34,404 bases of DNA from UMGS1696 sp964430105 (GTDB taxonomy: Bacteria; Bacillota; Clostridia; Oscillospirales; CAG-272). A program made the translations under genes and the position numbers. The notes under the pieces were generated by a model. That model had not been told where the DNA came from. It searched no databases and saw nothing but the letters and a program-made list of their open reading frames with translations. Location of the stretch: contig CAYSEF010000020.1 of assembly GCA_964430105.1 (NCBI GenBank), forward strand, positions 1 to 34,404, given 5' to 3'. Positions 17,438-25,625 of this stretch are shown here, one piece after another; positions within the stretch are counted from its first letter, which is position 1, and each line of letters starts with the position of its first letter.

Positions 17438-19108
17438 TTAATCTACAAATTTGTTTATAACGGCACCCTTGTCAGCGGAGCTTACTTGTTCTGCATAACG
17501 TGCGAGTGCACCCTTAATGCCTGTTTTCTTTTTGATTTGCATGGTAGCCTTGCGTGATGCGATTTCTTCGTCAGAAACCTTAAGTTCAATAGAATACTTA
17601 GGAATATTGATAGAAATAATATCGCCATCTTTGACGTAAGCTATAAGACCACCGCTGACAGCTTCCGGAGAAACATGACCAATTGAAGCACCACGAGTTG
17701 CACCGGAGAAACGTCCGTCTGTAATGAGAGCAACATCCTTGTCAAGACCCATACCAGCAATTGCGGAAGTAGGGGAGAGCATTTCACGCATACCGGGACC
17801 ACCTGCCGGACCTTCATAGCGGATAACAACAACATCACCTGCTACGATTTTGCCTGCGTAGATGGCAGCAATAGCTTCTTCTTCGCTTTCAAATACTTTG
17901 GCCGGTCCTTCATGAACGAGCATTTCCGGAGCCACAGCACTTCTCTTGACAACACAGCCATCAGGAGCGAGATTACCCTTGAGTACAGCTATACCGCCGG
18001 TTTTTGAAAATGCATTGTCGGGAGTACGAATAACGGATGTGTCACGATTTACAGCATCAGCTATATTTTCAGCCATAGTCTTACCGGTGCAAGTCATAAC
18101 AGAAGTGTCGAGAAGGCCAAGCTTAGCGATTTCAGCAAGAACAGCGTAAACTCCACCAGCTTCATTCAGATCTTCCATATATGTAGGACCTGCCGGTGCG
18201 AGATGGCAAAGATTCGGAGTTTTTTCACTGATTTCATTAGCCATGTCGAGATTGAATTCAACACCACATTCATTAGCGATAGCAGGCAGATGAAGCATAC
18301 TGTTTGTAGAGCAACCAAGAGCCATATCTGCGGTAAGTGCATTGCGAATAGCTTCTTTGGTCATGATATCGCGTGGCTTGATATTCTTCTTAACAAGCTC
18401 CATTATTTGCATACCGGCGTGTTTAGCAAGTTCTATTCTTGCAGAATAAACAGCAGGAATAGTACCATTGCCACGCAAGCCCATACCAAGAACCTCAGTA
18501 AGGCAGTTCATGGAGTTTGCAGTATACATACCTGAGCATGAACCGCAGGTCGGACAAGTGTTTTCTTCACAAACAGTGAGCTGTTTTTCGTCGATTTTAC
18601 CTGCGGAGAAAGCACCGACAGCTTCAAACATACTCGAAAGGGAAGTTTTCTTTCCGTTTACTCTACCCGCAAGCATAGGGCCACCGGAAACAAATATTGT
18701 AGGAATATTTACGCGTGCAGCAGCCATTAACAGACCGGGTACGTTCTTATCGCAGTTTGGAACCATAACAAGTCCGTCGAAGCCGTGTGCAAGAACCATA
18801 GCTTCGGTTGAGTCTGCGATAATATCACGTGTAATAAGCGAATATTTCATACCGGTGTGTCCCATTGCAATACCGTCACAAACAGCTATAGCAGGGAACA
18901 CGATAGGAGTACCGCCGGCCATTGCAACGCCGATTTTTACAGCCTCAACTATTTTGTCGATGTTCATGTGTCCCGGAACGATTTCGTTGTGAGAGCTAAC
19001 AATACCGATAAGAGGACGTGCCTGTTCTTCCTTAGTCAAACCAAGTGCGTGATATAAGCTTCTGTGAGGAGCGTTTTGGAAGCCGTCTACTATTGTATCT
19101 TTGATCAT
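17438..19108 (-). CDS. ilvD: dihydroxy-acid dehydratase
   Basis: Iron-sulfur enzyme that dehydrates 2,3-dihydroxy-isovalerate and -methylvalerate to the 2-oxo acids of valine and isoleucine. Cluster cysteines are in VPNCDKNVPG and in the TCPTCGSCSGMYTANSM segment. CTGKTMAENI and DGRFSGATRGASIGHVSPEA near the C-terminus are the other family signatures. The frame is open to 19186, but the ATG at 19108 (protein MIKDTIVDGFQN) is the real start: AAAGGA lies nine bases upstream and the product is then 556 residues, the usual size. The upstream extension would cover an intergenic hairpin. It ends one base before the DUF815 start. The cluster is likely oxygen-sensitive, as in other IlvD proteins. Confidence 0.96.
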   Translation of the reverse strand: MIKDTIVDGFQNAPHRSLYHALGLTKEEQARPLIGIVSSHNEIVPGHMNIDKIVEAVKIGVAMAGGTPIVFPAIAVCDGIAMGHTGMKYSLITRDIIADSTEAMVLAHGFDGLVMVPNCDKNVPGLLMAAARVNIPTIFVSGGPMLAGRVNGKKTSLSSMFEAVGAFSAGKIDEKQLTVCEENTCPTCGSCSGMYTANSMNCLTEVLGMGLRGNGTIPAVYSARIELAKHAGMQIMELVKKNIKPRDIMTKEAIRNALTADMALGCSTNSMLHLPAIANECGVEFNLDMANEISEKTPNLCHLAPAGPTYMEDLNEAGGVYAVLAEIAKLGLLDTSVMTCTGKTMAENIADAVNRDTSVIRTPDNAFSKTGGIAVLKGNLAPDGCVVKRSAVAPEMLVHEGPAKVFESEEEAIAAIYAGKIVAGDVVVIRYEGPAGGPGMREMLSPTSAIAGMGLDKDVALITDGRFSGATRGASIGHVSPEAVSGGLIAYVKDGDIISINIPKYSIELKVSDEEIASRKATMQIKKKTGIKGALARYAEQVSSADKGAVINKFVD

Positions 19109-19133
19109 AGCATTGTTTCCTTTCAAATTGTAA

Positions 19134-19185
19134 AGTTTTTTGAAAAGGGTGCGGGGAAATCTTTTCAAAAAAAGTTTTCCCCGCA
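19134..19185 (-). promoter_or_regulatory. interleaved inverted repeats in the ilvC-ilvD gap
   Basis: Two inverted repeats overlap in an a-b-a'-b' order. One is TGCGGGGAAA at 19150-19159 with TTTCCCCGCA at 19176-19185. The other is a 12-bp pair at 19136-19147 and 19161-19172 (TTTTTTGAAAAG with CTTTTCAAAAAA). In the leftward mRNA they could form alternative hairpins or a pseudoknot. Neither has a classical terminator T-run directly after the GC stem, so differential stability or partial attenuation between ilvC and ilvD is more likely than full termination. Confidence 0.6.
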
Positions 19186-19197
19186 AAAATATTCTTC

Positions 19198-20214
19198 TCA
19201 GTTATTGATGAGCTTGTCTTCGTCGCTCCAGCTGTAAAGCTTACGGATTTCCTTACCAACAACTTCGGAAGGATGTTCAGAAGCGAGCTTACGCATAGCA
19301 TTGAAGTGAACCTGAGAGCCTGCATCGGACATATCGAGGAGGAAGTCCTTTGCAAAGGTGCCATCCTGAATATCGGAGAGGATCTTCTTCATTGTCTTCT
19401 TGGTTTCTTCGGTGATGATCTTCGGACCGGTGATATAGTCACCATATTCAGCAGTGTTGGAGATAGAGTAACGCATACCTTCAAAACCACTCTGATAAAT
19501 AAGGTCAACAATGAGCTTCATTTCATGGATACATTCAAAGTAAGCGTTTCTCGGGTCATAGCCTGCTTCAACGAGGGTTTCGTAACCTGCCTGCATAAGT
19601 GCACATACACCGCCACAGAGAACTGCCTGTTCACCAAAGAGGTCTGTTTCAGTTTCGGTTCTGAATGTGGTTTCAAGAACACCTGCACGAGCACCGCCAA
19701 TACCAAGTGCATAAGCAAGAGCGATTTCCAGTGCATCACCGGTAGCATCCTGTTCAACGGCTACAAGACAGGGAACACCCTTGCCAGCCTGATATTCGGA
19801 ACGAACGGTGTGACCAGGACCCTTAGGTGCGATCATAACTACGTTTACATTCTTCGGGGGCTTAATGCAACCGAAATGAATGTTGAAGCCATGTGCAAAA
19901 GCGAGTGTCTTGCCTTCTGTGAGGTTCGGTTCGATTGATTCTTTGTAGAGCTTAGCCTGCTTTTCGTCGTTGATGAGGATCATGATCATATCGGCGTTAG
20001 CGGCAGCATCAGCAGATGTCATAACTTTCAGACCCTGTGCTTCAGCTTTAGCCCAGCTCTTTGAGCCTTCGTAAAGACCAACGATTACATTAACGCCGGA
20101 ATCCTTGAGGTTAAGAGCGTGTGCATGACCCTGAGAGCCATAACCAATAATAGCAACGGTTTTGCCATTGAGTTTAGCGAGATTGCAGTCCTGCTGATAG
20201 TAAATGTTCTGCAT
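19198..20214 (-). CDS. ilvC: ketol-acid reductoisomerase
   Basis: Mg2+- and NAD(P)H-dependent enzyme that rearranges and reduces acetolactate or acetohydroxybutyrate to the dihydroxy acid. The N-terminal Rossmann fold has GKTVAIIGYGSQGHAHALNL, and the loop GLYEGSKSWAKAEAQG sets cofactor choice. MIAPKGPGHTVRSEY leads into the all-helical knotted domain, with metal ligands expected in EQAVLCGGVC and in ECIHEMKLIVDLIYQSGFEG. Length 338 is the short class I form. An AAAGGAG site precedes the ATG. It lies 76 bases after ilvN. The serine in the cofactor loop is compatible with NADPH, but the sequence alone does not settle cofactor preference. Confidence 0.97.
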   Translation of the reverse strand: MQNIYYQQDCNLAKLNGKTVAIIGYGSQGHAHALNLKDSGVNVIVGLYEGSKSWAKAEAQGLKVMTSADAAANADMIMILINDEKQAKLYKESIEPNLTEGKTLAFAHGFNIHFGCIKPPKNVNVVMIAPKGPGHTVRSEYQAGKGVPCLVAVEQDATGDALEIALAYALGIGGARAGVLETTFRTETETDLFGEQAVLCGGVCALMQAGYETLVEAGYDPRNAYFECIHEMKLIVDLIYQSGFEGMRYSISNTAEYGDYITGPKIITEETKKTMKKILSDIQDGTFAKDFLLDMSDAGSQVHFNAMRKLASEHPSEVVGKEIRKLYSWSDEDKLINN

Positions 20215-20290
20215 GATAGATTTCTCCTTTATATTAAGTGATATGTTAAATACTATTTAATAAGCAATGATCGTCAAATAAAGCTGCGAC

Positions 20291-20788
20291 CTATTTGCCT
20301 AAAACATTGTTACCTCTTTCAAGTGCAACTGCACCTGTACGGCATATTTCCATGATTCCGAGAGGCTTCATTACATCAATAAATGCCTTAATCTTTGAAG
20401 GCTCTCCCGTAACCTCTATCGACATAGTTTCAGTTGTATAGTCAATGATTTTTGCACGATATACTTCTGCTGCCGCCATTACTTCACTGCGAATATCAGG
20501 CGTATTTCTTACTTTCAAAAGCACAAGCTCACGTTCAACAGAATTATCATCTTCGAGATACTTGACCTTGTGTACATTGTGAAGCTTCAAAAGCTGATTT
20601 ATAAGCTGTTCGCGCACATTTTCATCACCTTTGATAGTGATAGTCATGCGTGAATATGTGGGATCTTCGGTTTCACCAACTGTCAGTGAATCGATATTGA
20701 AGCCTCTGCGCATGAAAAGTCCGGCTACTCTCGCAAGAACGCCATACTTGTTTTCTACATAAGCAGAAATTACAAATCTGTTTTTCAT
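20291..20788 (-). CDS. ilvN: acetolactate synthase small (regulatory) subunit
   Basis: Regulatory subunit that activates the catalytic subunit and confers valine feedback inhibition. The N-terminal ACT domain reads SAYVENKYGVLARVAGLFMR then GFNIDSLTVGETEDP, the usual valine-binding segment. The C-terminal half (TPDIRSEVMAAAEVYRAKII and PSKIKAFIDVMKPLGIMEIC) is the second ACT-like domain. Length 165 is typical. Its ATG overlaps the ilvB stop by four bases (ATGA), which fits the need for balanced subunits. It would be called ilvH in some schemes. Confidence 0.95.
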   Translation of the reverse strand: MKNRFVISAYVENKYGVLARVAGLFMRRGFNIDSLTVGETEDPTYSRMTITIKGDENVREQLINQLLKLHNVHKVKYLEDDNSVERELVLLKVRNTPDIRSEVMAAAEVYRAKIIDYTTETMSIEVTGEPSKIKAFIDVMKPLGIMEICRTGAVALERGNNVLGK

Positions 20789-22488
20789 TCTACAGCACCC
20801 TCCTTTGAAGTGATCATATCATCAATCGAGCCACCCGGAGGGAGCATGGGAAGTACAAATTCATCCATATCGATAACAGTGTCGATAAGATATGGGCCAT
20901 CGTGTTTCATAGCTTTTTCAAATGCAGTGCGGAATTCGCTTATGGTTGTAACTCTTGTTCCTTCAAGACCAAATGCATCTGCCAGCTTAACAAAGTCGGT
21001 TTTACGTCCGAGTACAGTGTTGGAATATCTCTTTCCGTAGAATAATGTTTGCCACTGACGAACCATACCGAGAACTCCGTTGTTCATAATAACAATAACC
21101 ACCGGGGTATTATAAGTAACAGCGGTAGCAAGCTCATTGAGATTCATTCCAAAGCTTCCGTCACCCGTAATGAGAACGGTTCTGTCACCTTCTGCAATAG
21201 AAGCACCGATGGCAGCACCAAGACCATATCCCATAGTTCCAAGACCACCACTTGAAGCAAAACGTCTTGAAGCTTCAAAATCAACGTATTGTGCAGTCCA
21301 CATCTGATGCTGACCGACATCTGTTGCTATGATTGTGTTTTTATCTTTGACATCGTTGATAACATCGAATATCTTCTTTGGTGTCATGGCATCTCCGGCT
21401 TTTTCTTCAGCCAAATCGCTAATACGCTTTCCTTCTGCTTTTAAGCCTTCAACAAGCTCACACCATTCAGGATGCTTTTGTTCGGCACAGCGTTCTGCGA
21501 TTCTTTCAAACGAAGAAACTATATCACCGATAATGCCACATTCTACCTTAACATTTTTGTTTATTTCCGAGAGGTCTGTATCGAGCTGAATGATTTTTGC
21601 ACCTTCTGCGTATTTTGATACATTACCTGTGGCTCTGTCACTGAAACGAACACCGATACCAAGAACAAGGTCTGCTTCCTTGTTTGCCATAGAAGAAGCA
21701 TATTGACCGTGCATACCCTCCATGCCAAGGAATCTGTCGTATGAGTTGGGTAAAGCAGACAGACCCATGAACGTACATCCGATGTAAGCATCGATTTTTT
21801 CTGCAAAATTCATGATAGCTTTTGACATTGCACGTCCGGCAGCACCGCCACCAATATAGATATACGGTTTTTTAGCTGCATTTATAAGTTCAACAGCACG
21901 ATCTATTTCTTCATCTGTAGCAATTCTCTGTTCGAGACATGGAACGATTTCCTGGGGTACAAATTCACATTCAGCAATCTGTACATCCTTAGGAATATCG
22001 ATAAGCACAGGACCGGGACGACCTGATTTAGCGATTTGGAATGCCTCGCGTATAGTATCTGCAAGCTCGGTTACGTCAGTAACGAAATAATTGTGCTTTG
22101 TGATAGGCAGTGTGACACCGGTGATGTTTATTTCCTGGAAACTATCCTTACCTATGAGGTTTGTGGGAACATTTCCCGTAATAGCGATCATTGGTATAGA
22201 GTCGAGCATTGCTGTTGCGATACCTGTTACTAGATTGGTTGCACCGGGACCGGAAGTAGCAATAACAACGCCGACTTTGCCGGTAGCTCTGGAGTAACCG
22301 TCGGCTGCATGAGCTGCGCCTTGTTCATGAGCTGCCAGGTAGTGATTTATACGATCGCTTGATTTATATAGTTCGTCGTAAATGTTAAGTACCTGTCCGC
22401 CCGGATAGCCGAACACATCGGTAACGCCCTGTTCGATCAGAGTTTCAATGACGATACGCGAGCCGGACATTTTAATATTTTCTTGCAT
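20785..22488 (-). CDS. ilvB: acetolactate synthase large (catalytic) subunit
   Basis: Thiamine diphosphate enzyme that makes acetolactate and acetohydroxybutyrate. VFGYPGGQVLNIYDEL and the catalytic glutamate in HYLAAHEQGAAHAADGYSRA open the protein. The TPP/Mg motif begins at GDGSFGMNLNELATA and ends at the NN in VIVIMNNGVLGMVRQW. The FAD-binding middle domain is present. The true start is the ATG at 22488, with GGAGG upstream; an in-frame extension to 22536 would run into the T-box terminator. Length is 567 residues, normal. First gene of the operon, under the T-box described next. Confidence 0.97.
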   Translation of the reverse strand: MQENIKMSGSRIVIETLIEQGVTDVFGYPGGQVLNIYDELYKSSDRINHYLAAHEQGAAHAADGYSRATGKVGVVIATSGPGATNLVTGIATAMLDSIPMIAITGNVPTNLIGKDSFQEINITGVTLPITKHNYFVTDVTELADTIREAFQIAKSGRPGPVLIDIPKDVQIAECEFVPQEIVPCLEQRIATDEEIDRAVELINAAKKPYIYIGGGAAGRAMSKAIMNFAEKIDAYIGCTFMGLSALPNSYDRFLGMEGMHGQYASSMANKEADLVLGIGVRFSDRATGNVSKYAEGAKIIQLDTDLSEINKNVKVECGIIGDIVSSFERIAERCAEQKHPEWCELVEGLKAEGKRISDLAEEKAGDAMTPKKIFDVINDVKDKNTIIATDVGQHQMWTAQYVDFEASRRFASSGGLGTMGYGLGAAIGASIAEGDRTVLITGDGSFGMNLNELATAVTYNTPVVIVIMNNGVLGMVRQWQTLFYGKRYSNTVLGRKTDFVKLADAFGLEGTRVTTISEFRTAFEKAMKHDGPYLIDTVIDMDEFVLPMLPPGGSIDDMITSKEGAVE

Positions 22489-22515
22489 TATTACCTCCAA
22501 GCAAATGGTAGATAA

Positions 22516-22834
22516 CAAAAAAACTCCTTCGCTCATTTGTTATCCTTTGACAACAAAGAGACGAAAGAGTTTAAATACGATTAAATCTTCCGCGGTACCA
22601 CTCTTCTTCACCCCATGCAGGGATGCACCTCAGAGGCTGACACCTCTTAACTCTGTTACGGGAGTACCCGTCTGAAATTACTTTCATTTGGGATATGTAA
22701 AACAAACCGATCAAATGATTTAATAACAGCCACTCCATGGTGACTTCAGCAGACCTACCCAATGCCTTGCAGCGACCGACATCTCTCTGTGAAAGTATGG
22801 CACCTGCTTACTTTTCCACTTCGCTGTGTTTGTG
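22516..22834 (-). promoter_or_regulatory. T-box leader of the ilv operon, specifier GUC (valine)
   Basis: The conserved T-box AGTGGTACCGCG lies at 22602..22591, and its UGGU would pair with the tRNA acceptor end. Stem I can be folded: AGCAG pairs with CUGCU below the distal part, the loop-E pair AGUA/GAA is present, and the three bases after GAA are GUC at 22744..22742, followed by A. That is a valine codon. GUGG/CCAU and ACAGC/GCUGU close the lower stem. The terminator is AACTCTTTCG paired with CGAAGGAGTT (between 22572 and 22522) followed by seven Ts. Uncharged tRNA-Val is predicted to allow read-through into ilvB. The T-box itself is certain; the specifier is a manual fold. Confidence 0.93.
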
Positions 22835-22840
22835 TTAATA

Positions 22841-22870
22841 ATTATACCACCGCTGACAAGATTTTGTCAA
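22841..22870 (-). promoter_or_regulatory. sigma-A promoter of the ilv operon
   Basis: On the minus strand TTGACA (22870..22865) and TATAAT (22846..22841) are separated by 18 bases. Transcription would start near 22834, at the T-box 5' end. Confidence 0.85.
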
Positions 22871-22921
22871 GTGATTTTTGCAATTTTTATACACGAAAAG
22901 TGTAATATTTTGTCTTTTGTT

Positions 22922-23461
22922 TTACAGCGATTTGCCAAGCTTGTATGCTTTGGACATAAGCTCACCGTTTTCGGACATATCGCTGTCTCGACCGATGACA
23001 AATTTCTCAGTTAAAACCATTTCTCTTGCCAAAAAATCGCCGAGATACCAGTCGTAATTTTTATTGTCGTTCGAAGTTGGAGCACCTTGAGCAAAAACTC
23101 CGATAAGTTTGATTTTTCCGGGTTCGAGAGTAGTTCCGTTATTGCCCATTATGCAGTAATGACGATTCATATATGTAATCATCGGACCGCACACCTGTGA
23201 GCAGTAGTTTGGAGCAGCCAGTATCAGTGCACCACATTCGTGCAGATCCTTCCAATATGGTTTAAGATCGTCATCGAGAATGCAGTCGATACCATTATCT
23301 TTGCAAGTACGACACGCCTGGCAACCTCTGATATTCATATCGTTGATGTTGTAAATAACAACTTCATGTCCTGCTTCTTTTGCACCGTCTATTATACGGT
23401 TTGCAAGAGCGGTTGAATTGCTGTTTTTTCGAGGACTTCCGAGTACTGCGATAACCTTCAT
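22922..23461 (-). CDS. flavodoxin-fold NADPH-dependent FMN reductase / iron-sulfur flavoprotein-like
   Basis: A 179-residue flavoprotein of the NADPH-dependent FMN reductase family. The FMN phosphate loop is AVLGSPRKNSNSTALA near the N-terminus, and LILAAPNYCSQVCGPMITYM is the second FMN-contact segment. RGCQACRTCKDNGIDCILDD (residues 49-68) has a compact cysteine cluster of the kind seen in iron-sulfur flavoproteins, so it may also bind a cluster or use a redox disulfide; only the spacing is seen. The start has GGAAGG upstream. The gene stands alone between the ilv promoter and glmS. Promoter-like TATA tracts are present near 23500-23540, but none is clear. Substrate unknown. Confidence 0.87.
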   Translation of the reverse strand: MKVIAVLGSPRKNSNSTALANRIIDGAKEAGHEVVIYNINDMNIRGCQACRTCKDNGIDCILDDDLKPYWKDLHECGALILAAPNYCSQVCGPMITYMNRHYCIMGNNGTTLEPGKIKLIGVFAQGAPTSNDNKNYDWYLGDFLAREMVLTEKFVIGRDSDMSENGELMSKAYKLGKSL

Positions 23462-23588
23462 AACGGTTTTCCTTCCTGATTATATTGTGTTTTGTTTGGA
23501 TAATTATTCTGTATACTAACAAAGTATAAAAAATCAAACAACGAGCATAAATATACAAACGGTGTATTGTGTAATTGCTGATGTCAGA

Positions 23589-25415
23589 TTACTCAACTGT
23601 TACAGACTTCGCCAAGTTTCTGGGACAATCCACATCAAGTCCTTTTCGTGCGGATGTTTTGTAGGCGATTAGCTGAAGTGCAGTCATAGCAGGGAGTGGC
23701 GCATTTACAGCCTTTGATGGAATCGAAATTATTTCATCTGCCGGAATGGTATAATTCTTAGCAACTGCTTCTGCAACTATTGCGACAACAAACGCACCAC
23801 GCGATTTCACTTCACGAATACCAGAGATCATCTTTTCGCAAAGCGATTCATCAGTTATAACTGCAATTATTGGTGTGCCATCTTCAACCAGTGAGATAGT
23901 ACCATGTTTCAACTCACCTGCCGCATAGGATTCACAGTGGATATATGAAATTTCCTTTAATTTGAGAGCACCCTCAGTGCAGAGGAGACTGTCGATACCA
24001 CGACCAATGTAAAAAATATGCTCATGAGTGTGAAGCTTTTCTGCTATAGAGTCAAGCATATCCGATTGTGCAATTACATTGGAGATAGACGTTGGTATTT
24101 CTTCTGAAAAAGTTTCACATATTTCGCGAGCGGTTATTTCATCAAGCTTACCGCCCGCAAGTGCAAGACGTACTGCAAAGAGAGTGAGAACGGAACACTG
24201 AACCATATAAGCCTTTGTGCTTGCTACAGCGATTTCAGGACCTGCCCATGTATATATAACGTCATCAGCTTCACGAGCAACTGACGAGCCGACTACATTA
24301 ACTATAGCAAGAGTGCGTATTCCTCTTTCTTTTGCAAGACGCAGAGCAGCGAGAGTGTCCGCAGTTTCACCTGACTGGGATATAAGTATAACGAGATCGT
24401 TTTCTGCAAGTATCGGGTTGCAGTAGCGGAATTCGGATGCAATATCTACATTTACCCGGATACGAGCATATTTTTCTATCATAGCCTTGCCATAAAGACC
24501 GGCGTGCATAGCTGTTCCGCAAGCTACAATATGGATAGTGCCGATATTTGAAAGCTCACCACTGTCAATAAGCGGAATGTCAAAGAAGGGAAGACCGTCA
24601 CGAAGTCGTGGAGCAACGGTTTTACGGATAGCCTCCGGTTCTTCATTGATTTCCTTGAGCATGAAGTGAGGATATCCCATTTTTTTTGCTGCTTCAACGT
24701 CCCATTCAACACATTCAGCCTTGATGTCGGAATTCTCACCGTTTTCAAGCACAAATCGTATGTTACTTCCGTCGAGTACTACAACAACATCTTCGCCCGG
24801 GCGATAGTATGTTCTTGTATGAGCAAGAATTGCAGGAATATCAGATGCAATAAGTCCGGCATCACTTGTTTTTGCAACGATAAGTGGGCTGTCACGGCGC
24901 ATTGCATACAGCTTGTGAGGATGATCGTTAAAAATTACACCGAATGCAAATGATCCACGCAAGTCTTTGGATACTGCAAATAATGCTTTGACAGGGTCAT
25001 GTGTTTCTTTGTAACGAAGATCGAGCTGCATTGCCGCGACTTCTGTGTCTGTGTCTGAGATAAAAGTGTAACCGATTCTTTCAAGCTCGATTTTTAATTC
25101 GGCATAATTCTCGATAATGCCATTGTGTACTAAAGTAAGAGAAGGTGCGCTGTGAGGATGCGAGTTTATGTCAGAAGGAGCACCATGAGTTGCCCATCTG
25201 GTATGCCCGATACCACAGTTACCTTCAATCGGATGGGTCGCAAGACGTTCACGAAGCGCTTCGAGCCTTCCTTTTGATTTGATGCTTACAACACCGCAAG
25301 ATGTTTCAACAGCGACACCGGCGGAATCATAGCCTCTGTATTCGAGTGTGCCAAGTCCATCGAGAAGAATAGGCACACAATTTTTATTTCCGGTAAAACC
25401 GATAATACCACACAT
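23589..25415 (-). CDS. glmS: glutamine--fructose-6-phosphate aminotransferase (isomerizing)
   Basis: Makes glucosamine-6-phosphate from fructose-6-phosphate and glutamine, the entry step to UDP-GlcNAc for peptidoglycan. The nucleophile is Cys2 after the initiator Met (MCGIIGFTGNKNC). IGHTRWATHGAPSDINSHPH and the LVHNGIIENYAELK segment belong to the glutaminase domain. Two SIS sugar-isomerase domains follow (VACGTAMHAG with ISQSGETADTLAALR; then YIGRG with LKEISYIHCESYAAGELKHG). The C-terminal CPRNLAKSVTVE is the family end. The frame is open upstream to 25463, but the start must be the ATG at 25415, since Cys2 is catalytic and GAGG precedes it. Length 608. It is controlled by the ribozyme just upstream. 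Confidence 0.97.
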   Translation of the reverse strand: MCGIIGFTGNKNCVPILLDGLGTLEYRGYDSAGVAVETSCGVVSIKSKGRLEALRERLATHPIEGNCGIGHTRWATHGAPSDINSHPHSAPSLTLVHNGIIENYAELKIELERIGYTFISDTDTEVAAMQLDLRYKETHDPVKALFAVSKDLRGSFAFGVIFNDHPHKLYAMRRDSPLIVAKTSDAGLIASDIPAILAHTRTYYRPGEDVVVVLDGSNIRFVLENGENSDIKAECVEWDVEAAKKMGYPHFMLKEINEEPEAIRKTVAPRLRDGLPFFDIPLIDSGELSNIGTIHIVACGTAMHAGLYGKAMIEKYARIRVNVDIASEFRYCNPILAENDLVILISQSGETADTLAALRLAKERGIRTLAIVNVVGSSVAREADDVIYTWAGPEIAVASTKAYMVQCSVLTLFAVRLALAGGKLDEITAREICETFSEEIPTSISNVIAQSDMLDSIAEKLHTHEHIFYIGRGIDSLLCTEGALKLKEISYIHCESYAAGELKHGTISLVEDGTPIIAVITDESLCEKMISGIREVKSRGAFVVAIVAEAVAKNYTIPADEIISIPSKAVNAPLPAMTALQLIAYKTSARKGLDVDCPRNLAKSVTVE

Positions 25416-25449
25416 AGTATATAACCTCAGCGATATTAAAATCGCATAT

Positions 25450-25582
25450 GCTTTCACCGCCATTTTGTTTTGCAGTCACCCGCATATTTGTAGACGGTGT
25501 ACGACAGTTCGCTCTGCCGGGGGAATACCCGCCGAAAACTTCGATAATTCCCCACCTCGTCAACTCCGAAGAGTCTAGCGCT
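25450..25582 (-). ncRNA. glmS ribozyme / riboswitch
   Basis: On the minus strand the leader of glmS carries the core of the self-cleaving glmS ribozyme. It has AGCGCTAGAC at 25582..25573, then GTTGACGAGGTGGGG, TTATCGAAGTTTTCGGCGGG and CTCCC-like ATTCCCCCGG, in the order of the known family. Cleavage is expected just 5' of the G at 25581. GlcN6P acts as the cofactor, so excess product destroys the glmS mRNA. It fills most of the 210-base gap between glmM and glmS. The 3' limit is approximate. Confidence 0.95.
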
Positions 25583-25625
25583 TAACGTGGAATTTTGAAG
25601 TAAGAATGTGTATAAACTACGCTCC

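Noticed and set aside
19273..19938. 221-codon plus-strand frame
   Set aside because: Antisense shadow of ilvC; no family resemblance.
22880..22920. Possible terminator after the flavodoxin-like gene
   Set aside because: The TACAC/GTGTA stem is only five base pairs and lacks a T-run in the leftward direction.
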